From NCBI RefSeq assembly GCF_023278045.1, contig NZ_CP056783.1, positions 2,327,501 to 2,391,500 of the forward strand: a stretch of 64,000 bases of DNA, given 5' to 3'. Position 1 is the stretch's first letter; each line of letters opens with the position of its first letter. Shown piece by piece: positions 15,147 through 26,124 of this stretch. The notes beneath the pieces were generated by a model. It was given only the letters and a program-made list of their open reading frames with translations, ran no database searches and was not told the origin of the DNA. The position numbers were made by a program, and so were the translations under genes. This stretch comes from Flavobacterium sp. K5-23 (GTDB taxonomy: Bacteria > Bacteroidota > Bacteroidia > Flavobacteriales > Flavobacteriaceae).

Positions 15147-16436
15147 TTATCTATTAGAGCGTCTGTCACTATTAGTATTAGGACGTCTTGGACCAAAGCT
15201 ATTATTACTGCTTCTGCTTGTTGTATCCGTTTTTGGTTTTCTAGGAGTAGAATTGCGTTGTGGTCTTCCTTGTCCTTGTTTGATAGGCTCGGTTGACGCA
15301 TTTGGGTCTGCTTCAAAACCTTTAATGTTCTCTTTAGGCAATTTCAAGCCTACTAATTTTTCTATATCGCGTAAAAAAACGGTTTCGTCTGGACTAAATA
15401 AAGAAATAGCTTCTCCACTTGCTCCAGCACGTCCTGTTCTACCTATACGGTGTACGTAATCTTCAGGGATATTAGGCAATTCAAAATTGATAACGTGTGG
15501 TAACAATGGAATATCTAATCCACGAGCCGCAATATCAGTAGCGACTAAAGCAGTTATACTTCCGCTTTTAAAACCGGCTAATGCCTTGGTTCTTGCACCC
15601 TGGCCTTTATTACCGTGAATGGCTGCTGCTTTAATACCAGCGCTAATCATACTTTCAGTCAGTTTGTTGGCTCCTTGTTTGGTACGTGTAAACACCAAAA
15701 TTTGTTGCCAGTTTCCTTCTGTAATCAGTTTGATTATCAATTCGGTTTTTTTCTCTTTTGCACAAGGATATATTTTTTGAATAATAGCATCCACTGTAGT
15801 GTTTTCGGGTGTTGCTTCAACCTGAACCGGTTTGTGCAAAATACCCATTGCTAATTTCTTAATGTCTTTAGAAAAAGTTGCTGAGAACAGTAAGTTTTGT
15901 CTTTTTGAAGGTAGTACTTTCAAAATGCGTTCAATATCACGTAAAAACCCCATATCAAGCATACGGTCTGCTTCATCTAAAACCAATATCTCCACTTTTG
16001 AAAGGGATATCAAACCTTGATTTTGTAAATCGATTAATCGACCAGGAGTTGCCACTAGTATATCAACACCTTGACGCAATTGTGCAACTTGTGGTTTCTG
16101 GTTTACACCTCCAAAAATTACAGCACTGCGCATATCTAAAAATTCACTGTATTCTTTTATGTTAGCTAATATTTGTGCTGCTAATTCTCTTGTAGGAGTT
16201 AATATTAAGGCACGAATAGGTCTATTACTAAGGTGTTTCCCTTGCGATAATATTTGTAATATTGGCAGCGTGAATCCCGCTGTTTTTCCAGTTCCTGTTT
16301 GTGCAGATGCTAATACATCTTTACCTTCTAAAATTGGTGGGATTGCTTTTTCTTGGATTGGTGAAGGAGTTGTATATCCTTTTTTGCTGATGGCTTTTAA
16401 TAAAGCATCAGATAAGCCTAATGAGTTGAATGACAT
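15147..16436 (-). CDS. rhlE: DEAD-box RNA helicase, RhlE type
   Basis: A 429-residue SF2 helicase. The Q motif ends at Gln28, Walker A is AQTGTGKT at residues 45-52, and PTRELA is motif Ia. VLDEAD is motif II near residue 155, LFSATF is motif III, and [10 protein letters not shown] is motif VI. The C-terminal 60 residues are a low-complexity basic tail rich in Arg, Asn, Ser and Pro, typical of RhlE proteins and used for RNA contact. It unwinds RNA duplexes during ribosome assembly and RNA turnover, especially in the cold. Length and motif set are complete. A TATCTTTG -7 box lies about 55 bases upstream, leaving a 5' UTR of roughly 45-50 bases. Confidence 0.93.
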   Translation of the reverse strand: MSFNSLGLSDALLKAISKKGYTTPSPIQEKAIPPILEGKDVLASAQTGTGKTAGFTLPILQILSQGKHLSNRPIRALILTPTRELAAQILANIKEYSEFLDMRSAVIFGGVNQKPQVAQLRQGVDILVATPGRLIDLQNQGLISLSKVEILVLDEADRMLDMGFLRDIERILKVLPSKRQNLLFSATFSKDIKKLAMGILHKPVQVEATPENTTVDAIIQKIYPCAKEKKTELIIKLITEGNWQQILVFTRTKQGANKLTESMISAGIKAAAIHGNKGQGARTKALAGFKSGSITALVATDIAARGLDIPLLPHVINFELPNIPEDYVHRIGRTGRAGASGEAISLFSPDETVFLRDIEKLVGLKLPKENIKGFEADPNASTEPIKQGQGRPQRNSTPRKPKTDTTSRSSNNSFGPRRPNTNSDRRSNR

Positions 16437-16490
16437 AATTTGTGTTTAGGAAGTAAACACTATTATTTAGAGTACTTCTTTAATTTGGCG

Positions 16491-16498
16491 CAAAGATA
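16491..16498 (-). promoter_or_regulatory. -7 box for the DEAD-box helicase gene
   Basis: Reads TATCTTTG on the minus strand, a match to TAnnTTTG, followed by GCGCC. No convincing -33 TTTG is seen at the usual spacing. Confidence 0.45.
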
Positions 16499-16620
16499 CT
16501 GCTAATTTTTCCGAAGTGGTTTTGATTGTATGACTTTGTTTAAATAAAATAGAATTACTTCGTTTTTATTTATTTCAAATTTAGTAAGGGAGCTATTGAT
16601 TATGGCGATTGTATTTATAA

Positions 16621-16648
16621 AAAAAATCGGGAGAGTATCCCGATTTTA
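16621..16648 (-). terminator. Terminator after the zinc peptidase gene
   Basis: AATCGGGA and TCCCGATT form a stem with a GAGTA-type loop, flanked by A's on one side and T's on the other, so it can work in both directions. It lies 25 bases after the stop of the minus-strand peptidase gene. Confidence 0.75.
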
Positions 16649-16672
16649 TTATAATTGTATCTAAATTCCTTT

Positions 16673-17533
16673 TTATCTTATATCAGCAAAAGTGTTTCCC
16701 TGATTGATGTCTCCCGTTTTGTATCCTTTCATAAACCAGTATTTCCTTTGTTCAGATGTTCCGTGTGTAAAGGATTCCGGAACTATATGTCCTTGCATCT
16801 TTGCTTGAATGGCATCATCTCCCACAGCATGGGCTGCACTCAAGGCTTCATCAAGATCTCCATCTTCAAGGATGTCTTTCATTTTCTGGTTGTAATGCGT
16901 CCAAAGCCCAGCATAAAAATCAGCTTGCAATTCCAGCGCAACGGATAGTTTATTGGCTTCGGTCTTGCTTTTACCTTCTTGCATTTGCCTCATTTTAGCT
17001 GATGTACCTAGTAATGTTTGCACGTGATGCCCCATCTCATGAGCTATTACATAGGCTGTGGCAAAATCACCTCCTTGTGCTCCAAAACGCGTTTTTAACT
17101 CTTCAAAGAATGTTAAATCCATATATACTTTTTGATCAGCTGGGCAATAAAAAGGACCAGATGCCGAAGTTGCATTTCCACAAGCTGTATTTACTCCGTT
17201 TTCAAATAAAACCAGTTCTGGGTTTTTATATTTCATATTATTTTCTTGAAATATTTTGGCCCATACATCTTCATTATCCACTAATAATGCATTTATAAAT
17301 TTTCTCTCTTCTAACTCTTTTACTGTAAGATCTCTTTGTTCAGTTGGTGCACTTTGTCCTTGGTTCATTTGCTCTAAAATAGGCGTAAGCATTTGTGCAT
17401 TTTCACCTCCAAACATATTTATCAGCAAAATTATAATTCCTATTATCCCTCCACCAACAATCGTTTTACCGCCAGAAGACATTCCTCTACGGTCATCTAA
17501 ATTATCACTTTTTCGTCTTCCTTGCCATTTCAT
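16673..17533 (-). CDS. ypfJ: YpfJ-family neutral zinc metallopeptidase
   Basis: A 286-residue protein of the YpfJ/Zn_peptidase family. A short basic N-terminus (MKWQGRRKSDNLDDRRG) is followed by one membrane helix (IIGIIILLINMFGG, residues about 30-45). The catalytic domain contains FYCPADQKVYMDLTFFEEL and the zinc-binding helix AHEMGHHVQTLLG. A later ELQADFYAGLW carries the third ligand (Glu). SFTHGTSEQRKYWFMKGYKTG ends the conserved region. The substrate is unknown. The anchor is consistent with an envelope location. Family length is about 285, so the gene is complete. It is a single gene with its own terminator. Confidence 0.9.
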   Translation of the reverse strand: MKWQGRRKSDNLDDRRGMSSGGKTIVGGGIIGIIILLINMFGGENAQMLTPILEQMNQGQSAPTEQRDLTVKELEERKFINALLVDNEDVWAKIFQENNMKYKNPELVLFENGVNTACGNATSASGPFYCPADQKVYMDLTFFEELKTRFGAQGGDFATAYVIAHEMGHHVQTLLGTSAKMRQMQEGKSKTEANKLSVALELQADFYAGLWTHYNQKMKDILEDGDLDEALSAAHAVGDDAIQAKMQGHIVPESFTHGTSEQRKYWFMKGYKTGDINQGNTFADIR

Positions 17534-17613
17534 ATTCTATTCTTTTTATGTTGCTATTTTATTTTATTTCTAAACAAAATTATGTATTAATTCGAAATAT
17601 AATAACCTTGTTA

Positions 17614-20600
17614 TTATTGATTTACCCATTTAATGATTTTCTCTTCAATTACTCCTTTTACAATTGGTTTAGAAATGTAATCATTCATTCCTGCGTTAAA
17701 ACATTTTTCCTTGTCCTCTTTTTCTGCTCCTGCAGTGATTGCTATGATTGGGATGTCTTTTCCTGTTTCTAATTTTCTAATTGCAATTGTCGCTTCATAT
17801 CCATTCATTATGGGCATTTGTATATCCATAAAAATAATGTCAATATTTTGTTTATTAAATTCAGATACGGCAATTTCCCCATTGTAGGCTTCTATTAAAT
17901 TTGCATCTGGTACGACTCTTTTAATAATTGTTTTTAATAATAACATATTTATTTTATTATCCTCAACAAGCAGTATATTCAGATTTTTATATTTTTGGTT
18001 TTCTTCAAATTCTTTTGCGATAAAATTTTCGTCAACTACTTTTATTTCTTGAGTTCCTTTTGTTTTCTTATTGCTTGTTTTTAAATCTAAATCAAAATAA
18101 AAGGTACTCCCTTTGTTTACAGTACTTTCTAATTGTAAGTGACTATTCATTAATCCTAAGAGCTGGTTTGAAATAGTAAGACCTAAACCAGTTCCTCCAA
18201 AATTCCTTGTAATTGAGGAATCTTCTTGAGAAAAAGCATTAAAGATTTTCTTCTGGTTCTCTTCTAATATTCCTATACCGGTGTCGATTACTGAAAACCG
18301 AATTACGGCTCTTTTTTCATCTAATTTTTCTAGAACAGAAACGTTTAATTTAATTGTACCTTTTTCAGTAAACTTAACAGCATTAGATAAAAGATTAATT
18401 AATATTTGTTTTAATCGAATCATATCTGTCCAAATGTATTTTGGCACTTCTGTTTCAATATTTATTTCTAGTTTCAAGTTCTTTTGATTTGAAGCATATA
18501 ATATCAATTCGAAAGACTGATTTATGATTTCTGCAAGATTTTGTTTTTCAATATATAAATCAAGTTTTCCCGCTTCAATTTTAGAAAAATCGAGAATGTC
18601 ATTAATAATATCGAGTAAGGAATGTGCGGATTGATTTACAGTAGCCATATGCTTTTTTTGTACCTTACCCAGTTCCGTTTTTAACAATAAATCAGTAAAA
18701 CCAATAATTCCATTTAGAGGAGTCCTAATTTCATGGCTCATATTTGCTAAAAATTCTGATTTGGCTCTATTGGCAGCTTCGGCGTATTCTTTCCCCTTAA
18801 TAGCTTCTTCTGCTTCTTTTCGCTCTGTTATATCTAGCATAATACCTTCTATAAAAGCAATCTTGCCGTCCTTTAAAATTGCATCTCCAAATTCTTCAAC
18901 CCATGCAATTTCTCCATTTTTTTTGAAAATTCTATAAATGAAATGAAAAGGTTCTAGGAGAGATAATTTTTTAAAGGACTCTTTTTTTAAACTTTCTATT
19001 TCATCAGGATGTATTAAACTAGAATACGAGATTCTTTTCTCTAAGAAGTCAGCTTTTTCATATCCTGTCAATTTTTTTATTTCATCATTAAGGTAAATCT
19101 TAGTGAAGTTTTCATCATTCTCAGACAAATAAACTGTTCCGGGAATATTATTTGCTAATAATCTGAATTTCTCTTCACTTTCATATATTGCTGCTTCTGA
19201 AGCCATCCGATCTAAAGAAGAAGCTACATTTTTAGCTAATGTTTGTAGTATTATAATTTCATCTTCGGACCAGTTTTTTTCATTAGAAGTATCATCAAAT
19301 CCTAGAAATCCATGAAATTTATTATTTACAAATACAGGGAAAAGTATTAGAGAAATAACATCAACCTGGATTAGTTTATCTCTTAGGGATTCGTTCTCTA
19401 TTTGAAATACTTTTGCTTCATATATTTTATTATCTAAAAGAGGAAGTATTAAATCTTCAAAATAAGAATAAGGTAAATTTTGAAGTTTTTCATTGGTTTC
19501 CGTTAATTCTGTTTCGTTTGCAATCCATCTATATTTTTGACTAATGGAATCCGAATTTTCATTTTTTTCATAATAATAGGCACGATGTGACTTTGTGGCA
19601 TTTCCCATGATAATAAGGACATCCGAGAAAATAGCGTCTATATCTTTACTATTTAAAAATTTATCTGTGCATAATGTCATTGCTGCAAGAAGTTCACTTT
19701 TATAGGTTGTTTTCTTTTCTATTTCCAGTCTCATATTTGATTCTAATGCGATAGCAATGATATCAGATACTGATCTGCAAAAATTGATATCCTCATTATC
19801 CCATTGTTTTTTAGTGTCACTTGACTCAAAACAAATAATTCCTTTTAATTCCCCATCAATAAATACGGGTGTATCAATAAGTGAAATTATATTGTTTTCC
19901 GGGAAATAGTCATCGTGAAATTCAATTAAATCCCAATTTGAATACACATCTGATGCCACTATTTGAACTTTATTCTCAACACTTTTAATGTAGTTTGGGT
20001 ATTGTTTTTTTGTCAATTCTTGCCCTTGTACAAATGTTTGGTCATTTAATTGATAAAGTTGTTGACAAATAATCCCGTCAGGATAATAGTTCCAGTAGCT
20101 AGCTCGATTTACCTCAATTGTTTTGGTGGTAATTTCTAAAATGGCCTTTAATTTACAATTTAAACTTTCATTGTTTGAATAATTTTTAGCTGTAAATCCC
20201 TTCAAAGCTTCATTGTATTTTAAATTTTTAACATGTCTATTCGTTTTTTCTCTTTCAATGCTTTTATAAAAAGTTACATCTCTTGCAATAACGGAATAAC
20301 TCCTAATTTTTAAGTTTTCATCTCTATTTATAGATACTTTTTGTGAAATCCATATTTCATCACCATTTTTCTTTAAAAGAGGAATTTCCAATATAGGAAA
20401 ATGACTTGTGCTTGATGAAGTGTTTTTATAGAACTCTAAGACTATTTCAATATAATCTGCTCTTATATGGTCCGAATAATTTGTATTGTAGAGTTCTTTT
20501 AAACTATATCCAGTTATGGCTTCTGAATTTTTATTTATAAAAATATAATTGCCGTATTTATCTATTTCATAAATGAGATCAGTAGCAGTTTCAACTAAAT

Positions 20601-21672
20601 TTTCATACGATTTTTGTGTTTTAATTTCATTTGTTACATCCTGGCCTATACCTATAATTAAATCATCAGTATAACGGTTATCATTCCATTGGATGTATTT
20701 ATAATCCCCATTTTTACATTTTAGTTTTCTAGTAAACTTTCTTTCAATAATAGTATTGTTATGAAATTCCTCTCCTGTAAAATCGGGATCCTCTGTAAGT
20801 TTCCAAAAACCCAAACCCAATACTTCATCACTGGTATAACCTAAAATAGGAGTAATTGTTTCACTGCAAAATTGTATTTCTCCTTTTTTATTTGAAACAA
20901 CAATTAAAGAATTTCCATTATTTACAATAATATTTGAAAAGTGAATTTTATCACGCGTGTTTAATGAGGTGATGTAACGGATATAGTTGATGATAAAAAC
21001 AATCAAATAATAATTAAATAATATTATTATTGTTTTTACAGGAATTAGATTAAAAAGGTAAACAGTGCATAAAAAGGCAAATATTAGGATGCATATATAC
21101 CAGTAATATTTTATTGGTTTAAGGATGGTATAGAAAAAGAAAAAAGAGACCACAAATGCTAACATTGGAATAACATCTGTTGGTAAAAAAATTAAATTCC
21201 GACAAATTAAAACAAAATAAAGTATGTAAATAGTAATAAAAACATGTTTTATCTTTTGGAAAACATAAGATGATTTAGTACTAATTAAATAAATAATTAA
21301 CAATACCGCACCTATAATTAAATGTACGTGTAATAAGCTAGTTGGTCTAACTTTGTTTAACACTAAATTAATTTCTGTAATAGGACTAATGATACCCAAA
21401 AACAAGAGATAAGTTTGGTATTCTTTCTTTAAAATAAAATCATTACTATTTTGTTCACCAAATTTATTTATTAATAAATTCTTTATTTTAAAAAAATTAT
21501 AAATAAATAAAAAAAAGAAAATTATTAAAATGGGTATTAAAAACAAAAATTTATTATTTATAATTTGGTATTCTATTAATGGGGGAAACCTCAACAATAT
21601 AGCTGTTACTATGTAAGCAAATGAGATTTTGTTTAAGAGTATAGAAAAGTAAACAATGTGAAAAAATGCCAT
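17614..21672 (-). CDS. Hybrid sensor histidine kinase/response regulator (PAS, GAF, PAS, HK, REC)
   Basis: A 1,352-residue membrane sensor. Residues about 1-235 hold seven or more membrane helices. Two PAS domains follow ([20 protein letters not shown] near 260, [20 protein letters not shown] near 360). Two GAF domains follow at about 510-660 and 680-840, then a third PAS with PAC at about 850-965. The kinase core has the HisKA box [20 protein letters not shown] with phospho-His near residue 990. The ATPase domain has [19 protein letters not shown] and GGTGLGL. The C-terminal REC domain has [11 protein letters not shown] and the phospho-acceptor in [16 protein letters not shown]. The partner regulator is not adjacent, so the output probably goes through another phosphorelay protein. 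The stimulus is unknown. Confidence 0.92.
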   Translation of the reverse strand: MAFFHIVYFSILLNKISFAYIVTAILLRFPPLIEYQIINNKFLFLIPILIIFFFLFIYNFFKIKNLLINKFGEQNSNDFILKKEYQTYLLFLGIISPITEINLVLNKVRPTSLLHVHLIIGAVLLIIYLISTKSSYVFQKIKHVFITIYILYFVLICRNLIFLPTDVIPMLAFVVSFFFFYTILKPIKYYWYICILIFAFLCTVYLFNLIPVKTIIILFNYYLIVFIINYIRYITSLNTRDKIHFSNIIVNNGNSLIVVSNKKGEIQFCSETITPILGYTSDEVLGLGFWKLTEDPDFTGEEFHNNTIIERKFTRKLKCKNGDYKYIQWNDNRYTDDLIIGIGQDVTNEIKTQKSYENLVETATDLIYEIDKYGNYIFINKNSEAITGYSLKELYNTNYSDHIRADYIEIVLEFYKNTSSSTSHFPILEIPLLKKNGDEIWISQKVSINRDENLKIRSYSVIARDVTFYKSIEREKTNRHVKNLKYNEALKGFTAKNYSNNESLNCKLKAILEITTKTIEVNRASYWNYYPDGIICQQLYQLNDQTFVQGQELTKKQYPNYIKSVENKVQIVASDVYSNWDLIEFHDDYFPENNIISLIDTPVFIDGELKGIICFESSDTKKQWDNEDINFCRSVSDIIAIALESNMRLEIEKKTTYKSELLAAMTLCTDKFLNSKDIDAIFSDVLIIMGNATKSHRAYYYEKNENSDSISQKYRWIANETELTETNEKLQNLPYSYFEDLILPLLDNKIYEAKVFQIENESLRDKLIQVDVISLILFPVFVNNKFHGFLGFDDTSNEKNWSEDEIIILQTLAKNVASSLDRMASEAAIYESEEKFRLLANNIPGTVYLSENDENFTKIYLNDEIKKLTGYEKADFLEKRISYSSLIHPDEIESLKKESFKKLSLLEPFHFIYRIFKKNGEIAWVEEFGDAILKDGKIAFIEGIMLDITERKEAEEAIKGKEYAEAANRAKSEFLANMSHEIRTPLNGIIGFTDLLLKTELGKVQKKHMATVNQSAHSLLDIINDILDFSKIEAGKLDLYIEKQNLAEIINQSFELILYASNQKNLKLEINIETEVPKYIWTDMIRLKQILINLLSNAVKFTEKGTIKLNVSVLEKLDEKRAVIRFSVIDTGIGILEENQKKIFNAFSQEDSSITRNFGGTGLGLTISNQLLGLMNSHLQLESTVNKGSTFYFDLDLKTSNKKTKGTQEIKVVDENFIAKEFEENQKYKNLNILLVEDNKINMLLLKTIIKRVVPDANLIEAYNGEIAVSEFNKQNIDIIFMDIQMPIMNGYEATIAIRKLETGKDIPIIAITAGAEKEDKEKCFNAGMNDYISKPIVKGVIEEKIIKWVNQ

Positions 21673-21737
21673 ATAGATTGTTTTAATTTTATACAGTAAA
21701 CTATTTTTATAGAAAAATAAGGAATAATATTAAAATA

Positions 21738-21772
21738 AACCCCCAACATAAAAACTAATTTAAGTTGGGGGC
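21738..21772. terminator. Terminator hairpin between kinase and membrane-protein genes
   Basis: CCCCCAAC (21740-21747) pairs with GTTGGGGG (21764-21771) around a 16-base A/T loop, followed by TATTTATTT. It lies just after the stop of the 21805-22575 gene in its sense and upstream of the kinase-gene start. Confidence 0.6.
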
Positions 21773-21804
21773 TATTTATTTACAAATAAAAATAAAATGT
21801 AAGT

Positions 21805-22575
21805 TTATTCCATTATGTTTTCTTCGTTTTCAAATCCTAAAATTTGACTGTAAATGGCATAATACATTGAATAGACAAACGGTATTGTAAAAAATATCCC
21901 TATACAACATCCTATAAACCCAACTAACGATCCTATACCTGCAACAAGAACTAAACCTAAAAGAACCAAAGGTTGTTTTGATATTATTATAAAACTCGTT
22001 ACAATAGCATCCACCGCTTTCAAATCACTAAAAATAATTAACGGTATAGTCATAAAGGTGAAAAAAGATATAATAATAGTTATTATTCCACCTATAAATT
22101 GAATTCCGTAATGCTCAAGAAGTAAAGATAATCCTGTAGTACTTAAAGAAATAATTAAGGTTGCCATAAAAAGTTCTTTAAAATAAGGGGCTTTGAAAAA
22201 CTCAAAAGCCGTTGAAACATGAAATTCCTCATCTTTTTCAGCACAATGGGCCATTTTTATTAATCCTGCTGGAAACGGACTTAACAAACATGTCATTAAG
22301 ATACTAACGGCGAAATAAACTATTAGGAAATTACCTGAAAAATTTTCAGGTCTCATATTTTCGGGTTTCATAAATTCTGTTAGTGCTGTAATTCCAAAAA
22401 AGGATAATGTAAGTGTTGCAATAACCGCAACAAGTAAAATAGAAAACACAAAAATCATTAATCCAGCGTATAAAGCTATTTTTTTATAATTTTCAAATGC
22501 TTGATTGAACACATTTGCAAAATCTAATTGATACCCGTTTGCTTTTATTTCCTCAATTCTGTTTGTTAATCTCAT
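21805..22575 (-). CDS. Multi-helix integral membrane protein of unknown function
   Basis: A 256-residue protein with an N-terminal soluble stretch (FANVFNQAFENYKKIALYAGL) followed by about six membrane helices. The overall pattern (a loading helix, then helices ending LGLVLVAGIGSLVGFIGCCIG and IPFVYSMYYAIYSQIL) is that of the DUF975/BPSS1780-like membrane families. No catalytic motif is visible. It is downstream of the nitroreductase gene by 35 bases on the same strand and may share a transcript with it and the ALDH gene. Function unknown. Confidence 0.72.
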   Translation of the reverse strand: MRLTNRIEEIKANGYQLDFANVFNQAFENYKKIALYAGLMIFVFSILLVAVIATLTLSFFGITALTEFMKPENMRPENFSGNFLIVYFAVSILMTCLLSPFPAGLIKMAHCAEKDEEFHVSTAFEFFKAPYFKELFMATLIISLSTTGLSLLLEHYGIQFIGGIITIIISFFTFMTIPLIIFSDLKAVDAIVTSFIIISKQPLVLLGLVLVAGIGSLVGFIGCCIGIFFTIPFVYSMYYAIYSQILGFENEENIME

Positions 22576-22610
22576 GTTTTAATTTTGGTTTTTATAATTA
22601 GTTTTTTGGT

Positions 22611-23348
22611 TTATACTTTAAAATAGACTTCTTCAAATGGAACTCTAAAACGTTCTCCATAAACACCATTTTCGTCACGAATACCGCAACCTATGATCAT
22701 GTTTATTTCTACAGATGATGGTAAATTTAATATTTTTTTCACTCTTACGGAATCAAATCCTTCCATAGGACAGGTATCGTAATTTATGGCGGCCATACTT
22801 ATCATAAAATTTTGTGCCGCTAGGCCCGCGCTTTTTTGGGAAACAATGCGCATGTCGCTAAGTCTGGCTTGTCTATATGTGGGCTTAAATAAACCTATGA
22901 CTTGAAATATATGGTATTTTATCCTTCCTAAAATCCCTAAAAAATCAGAGTAAATGGCAGGTATTATTTTCTGGTAATAATTAAGGGCAAATTTCTCTCT
23001 ATTCGAATATTCAGATACTGGTTTATCTCCGTATTGTGACTTTAAATACGCAATATTAGATTGAACTCTACTTTTCCATAAATCTTTTCGGGCTACTACC
23101 ACAAGCATCTGTTTTGCAGTTTTAGCAGCGTTTTGATTTAAACAGGCAACCGAAAGTTGTTCCATAATTTCAGTAGAAGTAACGTGATAGAACTCCCATA
23201 ATTGCAAATTACTGCTTGTGGCAGCAAGTGTCGCTAGATGGATGCATTCTTTTACTTTTTCTTCATCAATCTCTTCCTTTTTAAAAACTCTTACAGAACG
23301 TCTGTAAAGAATTGCTTCGCTTACTGTTCTTTCGTTATTTACAACCAT
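22611..23348 (-). CDS. Nitroreductase-family flavoprotein
   Basis: A 245-residue FMN-dependent oxidoreductase of the nitroreductase fold. The N-terminal RRSVRVFKKEEIDEEKVKE gives the Arg/Ser FMN phosphate-binding motif, AATSSNLQLWEFYHV is the next conserved block, and AGLAAQNFMISMAAINYDTCPMEGFD contains the conserved Cys/Gly turn before the C-terminal strand. The middle insert of about 60 residues is longer than in the smallest members. The substrate (quinone, enoate or nitro compound) cannot be told. Its start overlaps the end of the aldehyde dehydrogenase gene by 10 bases, so the two are translationally coupled. Confidence 0.87.
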   Translation of the reverse strand: MVVNNERTVSEAILYRRSVRVFKKEEIDEEKVKECIHLATLAATSSNLQLWEFYHVTSTEIMEQLSVACLNQNAAKTAKQMLVVVARKDLWKSRVQSNIAYLKSQYGDKPVSEYSNREKFALNYYQKIIPAIYSDFLGILGRIKYHIFQVIGLFKPTYRQARLSDMRIVSQKSAGLAAQNFMISMAAINYDTCPMEGFDSVRVKKILNLPSSVEINMIIGCGIRDENGVYGERFRVPFEEVYFKV

Positions 23349-24667
23349 TTTAATAATTTCTTTATAGTGTTTAATTTTCCTTTATAGGGAGCATATCGCA
23401 TTGGTAAATCAAGCCAATTTGCTTTTTTTACAATTCCCTTTTTATGGGAAAAAGTATCAAAACTAAGACTTCCGTGATAAGCACCAATTCCGCTATGACC
23501 TACGCCGCCAAAAGGCAATTTTTTATTGGAAAAATGAATTAAAGTATCATTTATACAACCTCCGCCAAAGGAATATGTTTGAATTGTTTTTTCGGCAAAG
23601 GATTTATTTTCAGTAAAAACATATAATGACAAAGGTTTTTCATATTTTGAAATTATTGCATTGATATCAGCTTCTGATTGATAAGTAAGAATAGGCAATA
23701 ATGGCCCAAATATTTCGTCTTCCATTATCAAGCTGTCAAGATTTGATTCTTCGATAAGAGTAGGAGCAATGTAACAATTAGTTATCTCTGTTTGCCCTCC
23801 AAAAATCACTTTATCAGCCTCAATCATTTTTACCAATCGACTGAAATTCTTTTCGTTGATTATGCGAGCAAAATCTGGTGAAACTTCCGGATTTGTACCA
23901 TAAGCTAATGTGATTTCCTCTTTCAAGTAATCAACAAATTTATTCTTCATGTCTTTTTGAACCAAGATATAATCTGGAGCAATACAGGTTTGACCTGCAT
24001 TGATAAATTTACCCCAAACGATTCTTTTTGCGGCCAATTTTAAGTTGGCTGTTTCATCAACAATACAAGGGTTTTTTCCTCCTAGTTCTAGGGTAACAGG
24101 TGTTAGGTTTTCGGCTGCCGCTTTTGCAACGATTTTCCCAACAGCGACACTACCGGTGAAAAATATATAATCCCATCGTTGTGAAAGCAACTTCTGGGAG
24201 GTTTCTACACCACCTAGAATCACTTCCACATGGTTAATATGAAATGTTTTTTCAATTATTTTCGCAATAATTGCAGATGTATTCGGGGTAAGTTCAGAAG
24301 GTTTTAACACCACCTGATTTCCTGCTGCAACTGCTGATATAAGGGGACAAAGCGCTAATTGATAAGGGTAATTCCATGGTGCAATAATCAGTACTTTTCC
24401 GTAAGGGTCCTTGTAAATATAGTCTTTAGAAGGGAAATTGAGGATAGATGGAAATACCTTTTTAGGTTTTGCCCATTTATGAATGTTCTTGATGGTATCC
24501 TTCAATTCAGATATTACATAACTTGTTTCCGTAATAACCGCTTCAAAAGCGGGTTTCTTGAAATCATCATATAAGGCCTGAATAATCTCACTTTCATGTA
24601 TAGTTAAGTTATTCAACAGCTTTGTTAAAATCTCTTTTCTGTACCCTATATCTGTTTTGTAATTCAT
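23339..24667 (-). CDS. Aldehyde dehydrogenase (class 3-like)
   Basis: A 442-residue NAD(P)-dependent aldehyde dehydrogenase. The family landmarks are PWNYPYQLALCPLISAVAAG and KPSELTPNTSA (cofactor binding). IFFTGSVAVGKIVAKAAAE is the glycine motif, and LELGGKNPCIVDETANL carries the general-base Glu. INAGQTCIAPDYILV carries the catalytic Cys, and EIFGPLLPIL is also present. The short N-terminus and the C-terminal hydrophobic end (KGKLNTIKKLLKWL) match the class 3/fatty-aldehyde group rather than the 490-500-residue classes. It oxidises aldehydes, often medium or long chain, to acids. It heads an operon with the nitroreductase gene, hinting at a shared role in detoxifying reactive aldehydes or enals. 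Confidence 0.92.
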   Translation of the reverse strand: MNYKTDIGYRKEILTKLLNNLTIHESEIIQALYDDFKKPAFEAVITETSYVISELKDTIKNIHKWAKPKKVFPSILNFPSKDYIYKDPYGKVLIIAPWNYPYQLALCPLISAVAAGNQVVLKPSELTPNTSAIIAKIIEKTFHINHVEVILGGVETSQKLLSQRWDYIFFTGSVAVGKIVAKAAAENLTPVTLELGGKNPCIVDETANLKLAAKRIVWGKFINAGQTCIAPDYILVQKDMKNKFVDYLKEEITLAYGTNPEVSPDFARIINEKNFSRLVKMIEADKVIFGGQTEITNCYIAPTLIEESNLDSLIMEDEIFGPLLPILTYQSEADINAIISKYEKPLSLYVFTENKSFAEKTIQTYSFGGGCINDTLIHFSNKKLPFGGVGHSGIGAYHGSLSFDTFSHKKGIVKKANWLDLPMRYAPYKGKLNTIKKLLKWL

Positions 24668-24703
24668 AATTCATTTGAATTTAGTAGGAACAATAAAAAT
24701 TAT

Positions 24704-26068
24704 TTACCTCAATCTTAATCTGTAACCTAAATAAACATCAGCTTGTTTGGTATCACTTGTTAAAGCTGTTACAATAGAGCTTGAACCAAGGTAGAATCCA
24801 TAAAATCTAAATCCTAAACCACCAGTTGTACCCGAAATCTCGTTTTTAGCCCAAGGAGAGTATACTTCGAAATTTTTAAGTGAGAAACGTGGAGTTAACG
24901 AAAATATATTTTGAGTTGTAATTTGGTCATTATCATTGTCATTTCCTATTTTTTGTTGTGTGTATAATGACACATAAAATTTAGAAATAACTTTTATATC
25001 AGCATAAGCTGAGAAAACAGTAGGTAACTTCACTTTAATTTCCGATTCAGATTGGGTCTTAGTTAAGTATGGAGTAGCCAATAAAATGTTTTCAGCATCT
25101 TGTAAAGACTCTGCATTTTCAAAAGAACTTAGGTCAAGACCTGGATTTAAAACAGTACCATTTGGAATATTTAAATTGTATTTTGTAGATGAGTTATTAG
25201 CCTCTTTAAAAGTCATTCCTCCCATATTTTTTACTGAAATTCCAGCGTTCAACTTATAACTGTCTTTGTCTTTTAATTGATAATTCAGTCCAAAATCAGC
25301 AGCAACTCCACTAAGTTTTCCGAAAAATGATTTGGTGTAATTTTCAGTGTCAGAAAAACTTCCAGCAAGATTACCCGAGTAAGCAATATTTAATTGTGTG
25401 TTTACATTGCTTAAGTAAGCTGTAGGAGTTGTTCCGTTTAGTTTATATTCAAGATTTCCTTCGAATTTATCGATTCCAAAGTTAGCATAAGAACCAGGGA
25501 ATAATAATTTAATGGTTGCACCACCATTAAATTTATGTTTTTCATTTTCGAATAAATTCCTAGCTACAGTAAAACCAATTTCTCCCCAAGTTGTAGCGTT
25601 GATACGCTGGTTATAGTCACTTTTTAATAAAGTGTTTCCTAAAATAGTATTGTCCATACCATTAACGATTGCTTCTCCCAGTTTAGAATCAATATCTACA
25701 AAATTCGCTTTAATATATGATTTAGAAGTTACTGCAAATGCCCATTTGTTATGTTTCATTGCAAAACCAGGACCGTAAATTTCAGCATCTATACGAAAAT
25801 TTATAGGCTCATTTCCTTTAAAAATCAAATCTTCAAAATCACTGTCAGAGTTTATGATATCATTGAATCCAATTTTGTTATTGGAAGCATTAATACTAAA
25901 AGAAAAAAGATTTAGATCATATTTAGAACTCATATTAGTAAGTTCAGCTGGATTTAATGAAGCACTAAGTATTCCAACACTATTTGAGTTTTTTATACCT
26001 GAAAAATGATCTTGTGCTGACATATTTAGAGCACTTAAGATAAATAAAAGGAATAATGATTTTTTCAT
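24704..26068 (-). CDS. DUF5723 family outer-membrane-type protein
   Basis: About 454 residues from the ATG at 26068; the frame is open to 26122, but 26068 places a signal peptide (MKKSLFLLFILSALNMSAQ) at the N-terminus. The mature protein is all beta, with alternating aromatic strands (FAVTSKSYIKANF, GEIGFTVARNLF) and an ending GLGFRFYGFYLGSSSIVTALTS...QADVYLGYRLRLR that fits an outer-membrane barrel closing with an aromatic/charged strand. It resembles the DUF5723/PorV-like proteins common in Bacteroidota. Exact function is unknown; it may be an outer-membrane channel or adaptor. It follows the RluA gene at close distance. Confidence 0.76.
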   Translation of the reverse strand: MKKSLFLLFILSALNMSAQDHFSGIKNSNSVGILSASLNPAELTNMSSKYDLNLFSFSINASNNKIGFNDIINSDSDFEDLIFKGNEPINFRIDAEIYGPGFAMKHNKWAFAVTSKSYIKANFVDIDSKLGEAIVNGMDNTILGNTLLKSDYNQRINATTWGEIGFTVARNLFENEKHKFNGGATIKLLFPGSYANFGIDKFEGNLEYKLNGTTPTAYLSNVNTQLNIAYSGNLAGSFSDTENYTKSFFGKLSGVAADFGLNYQLKDKDSYKLNAGISVKNMGGMTFKEANNSSTKYNLNIPNGTVLNPGLDLSSFENAESLQDAENILLATPYLTKTQSESEIKVKLPTVFSAYADIKVISKFYVSLYTQQKIGNDNDNDQITTQNIFSLTPRFSLKNFEVYSPWAKNEISGTTGGLGFRFYGFYLGSSSIVTALTSDTKQADVYLGYRLRLR

Positions 26069-26124
26069 AAAATTTAATTTAAAAAGAGTTTTTGTTTGTT
26101 TTTTTAATTTTTTTTGGATCAAAT

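Noticed and set aside
15253..17573. Many plus-strand frames opposite the helicase and zinc peptidase genes
   Set aside because: They are shadows of well-supported minus-strand genes and have no recognised domains.
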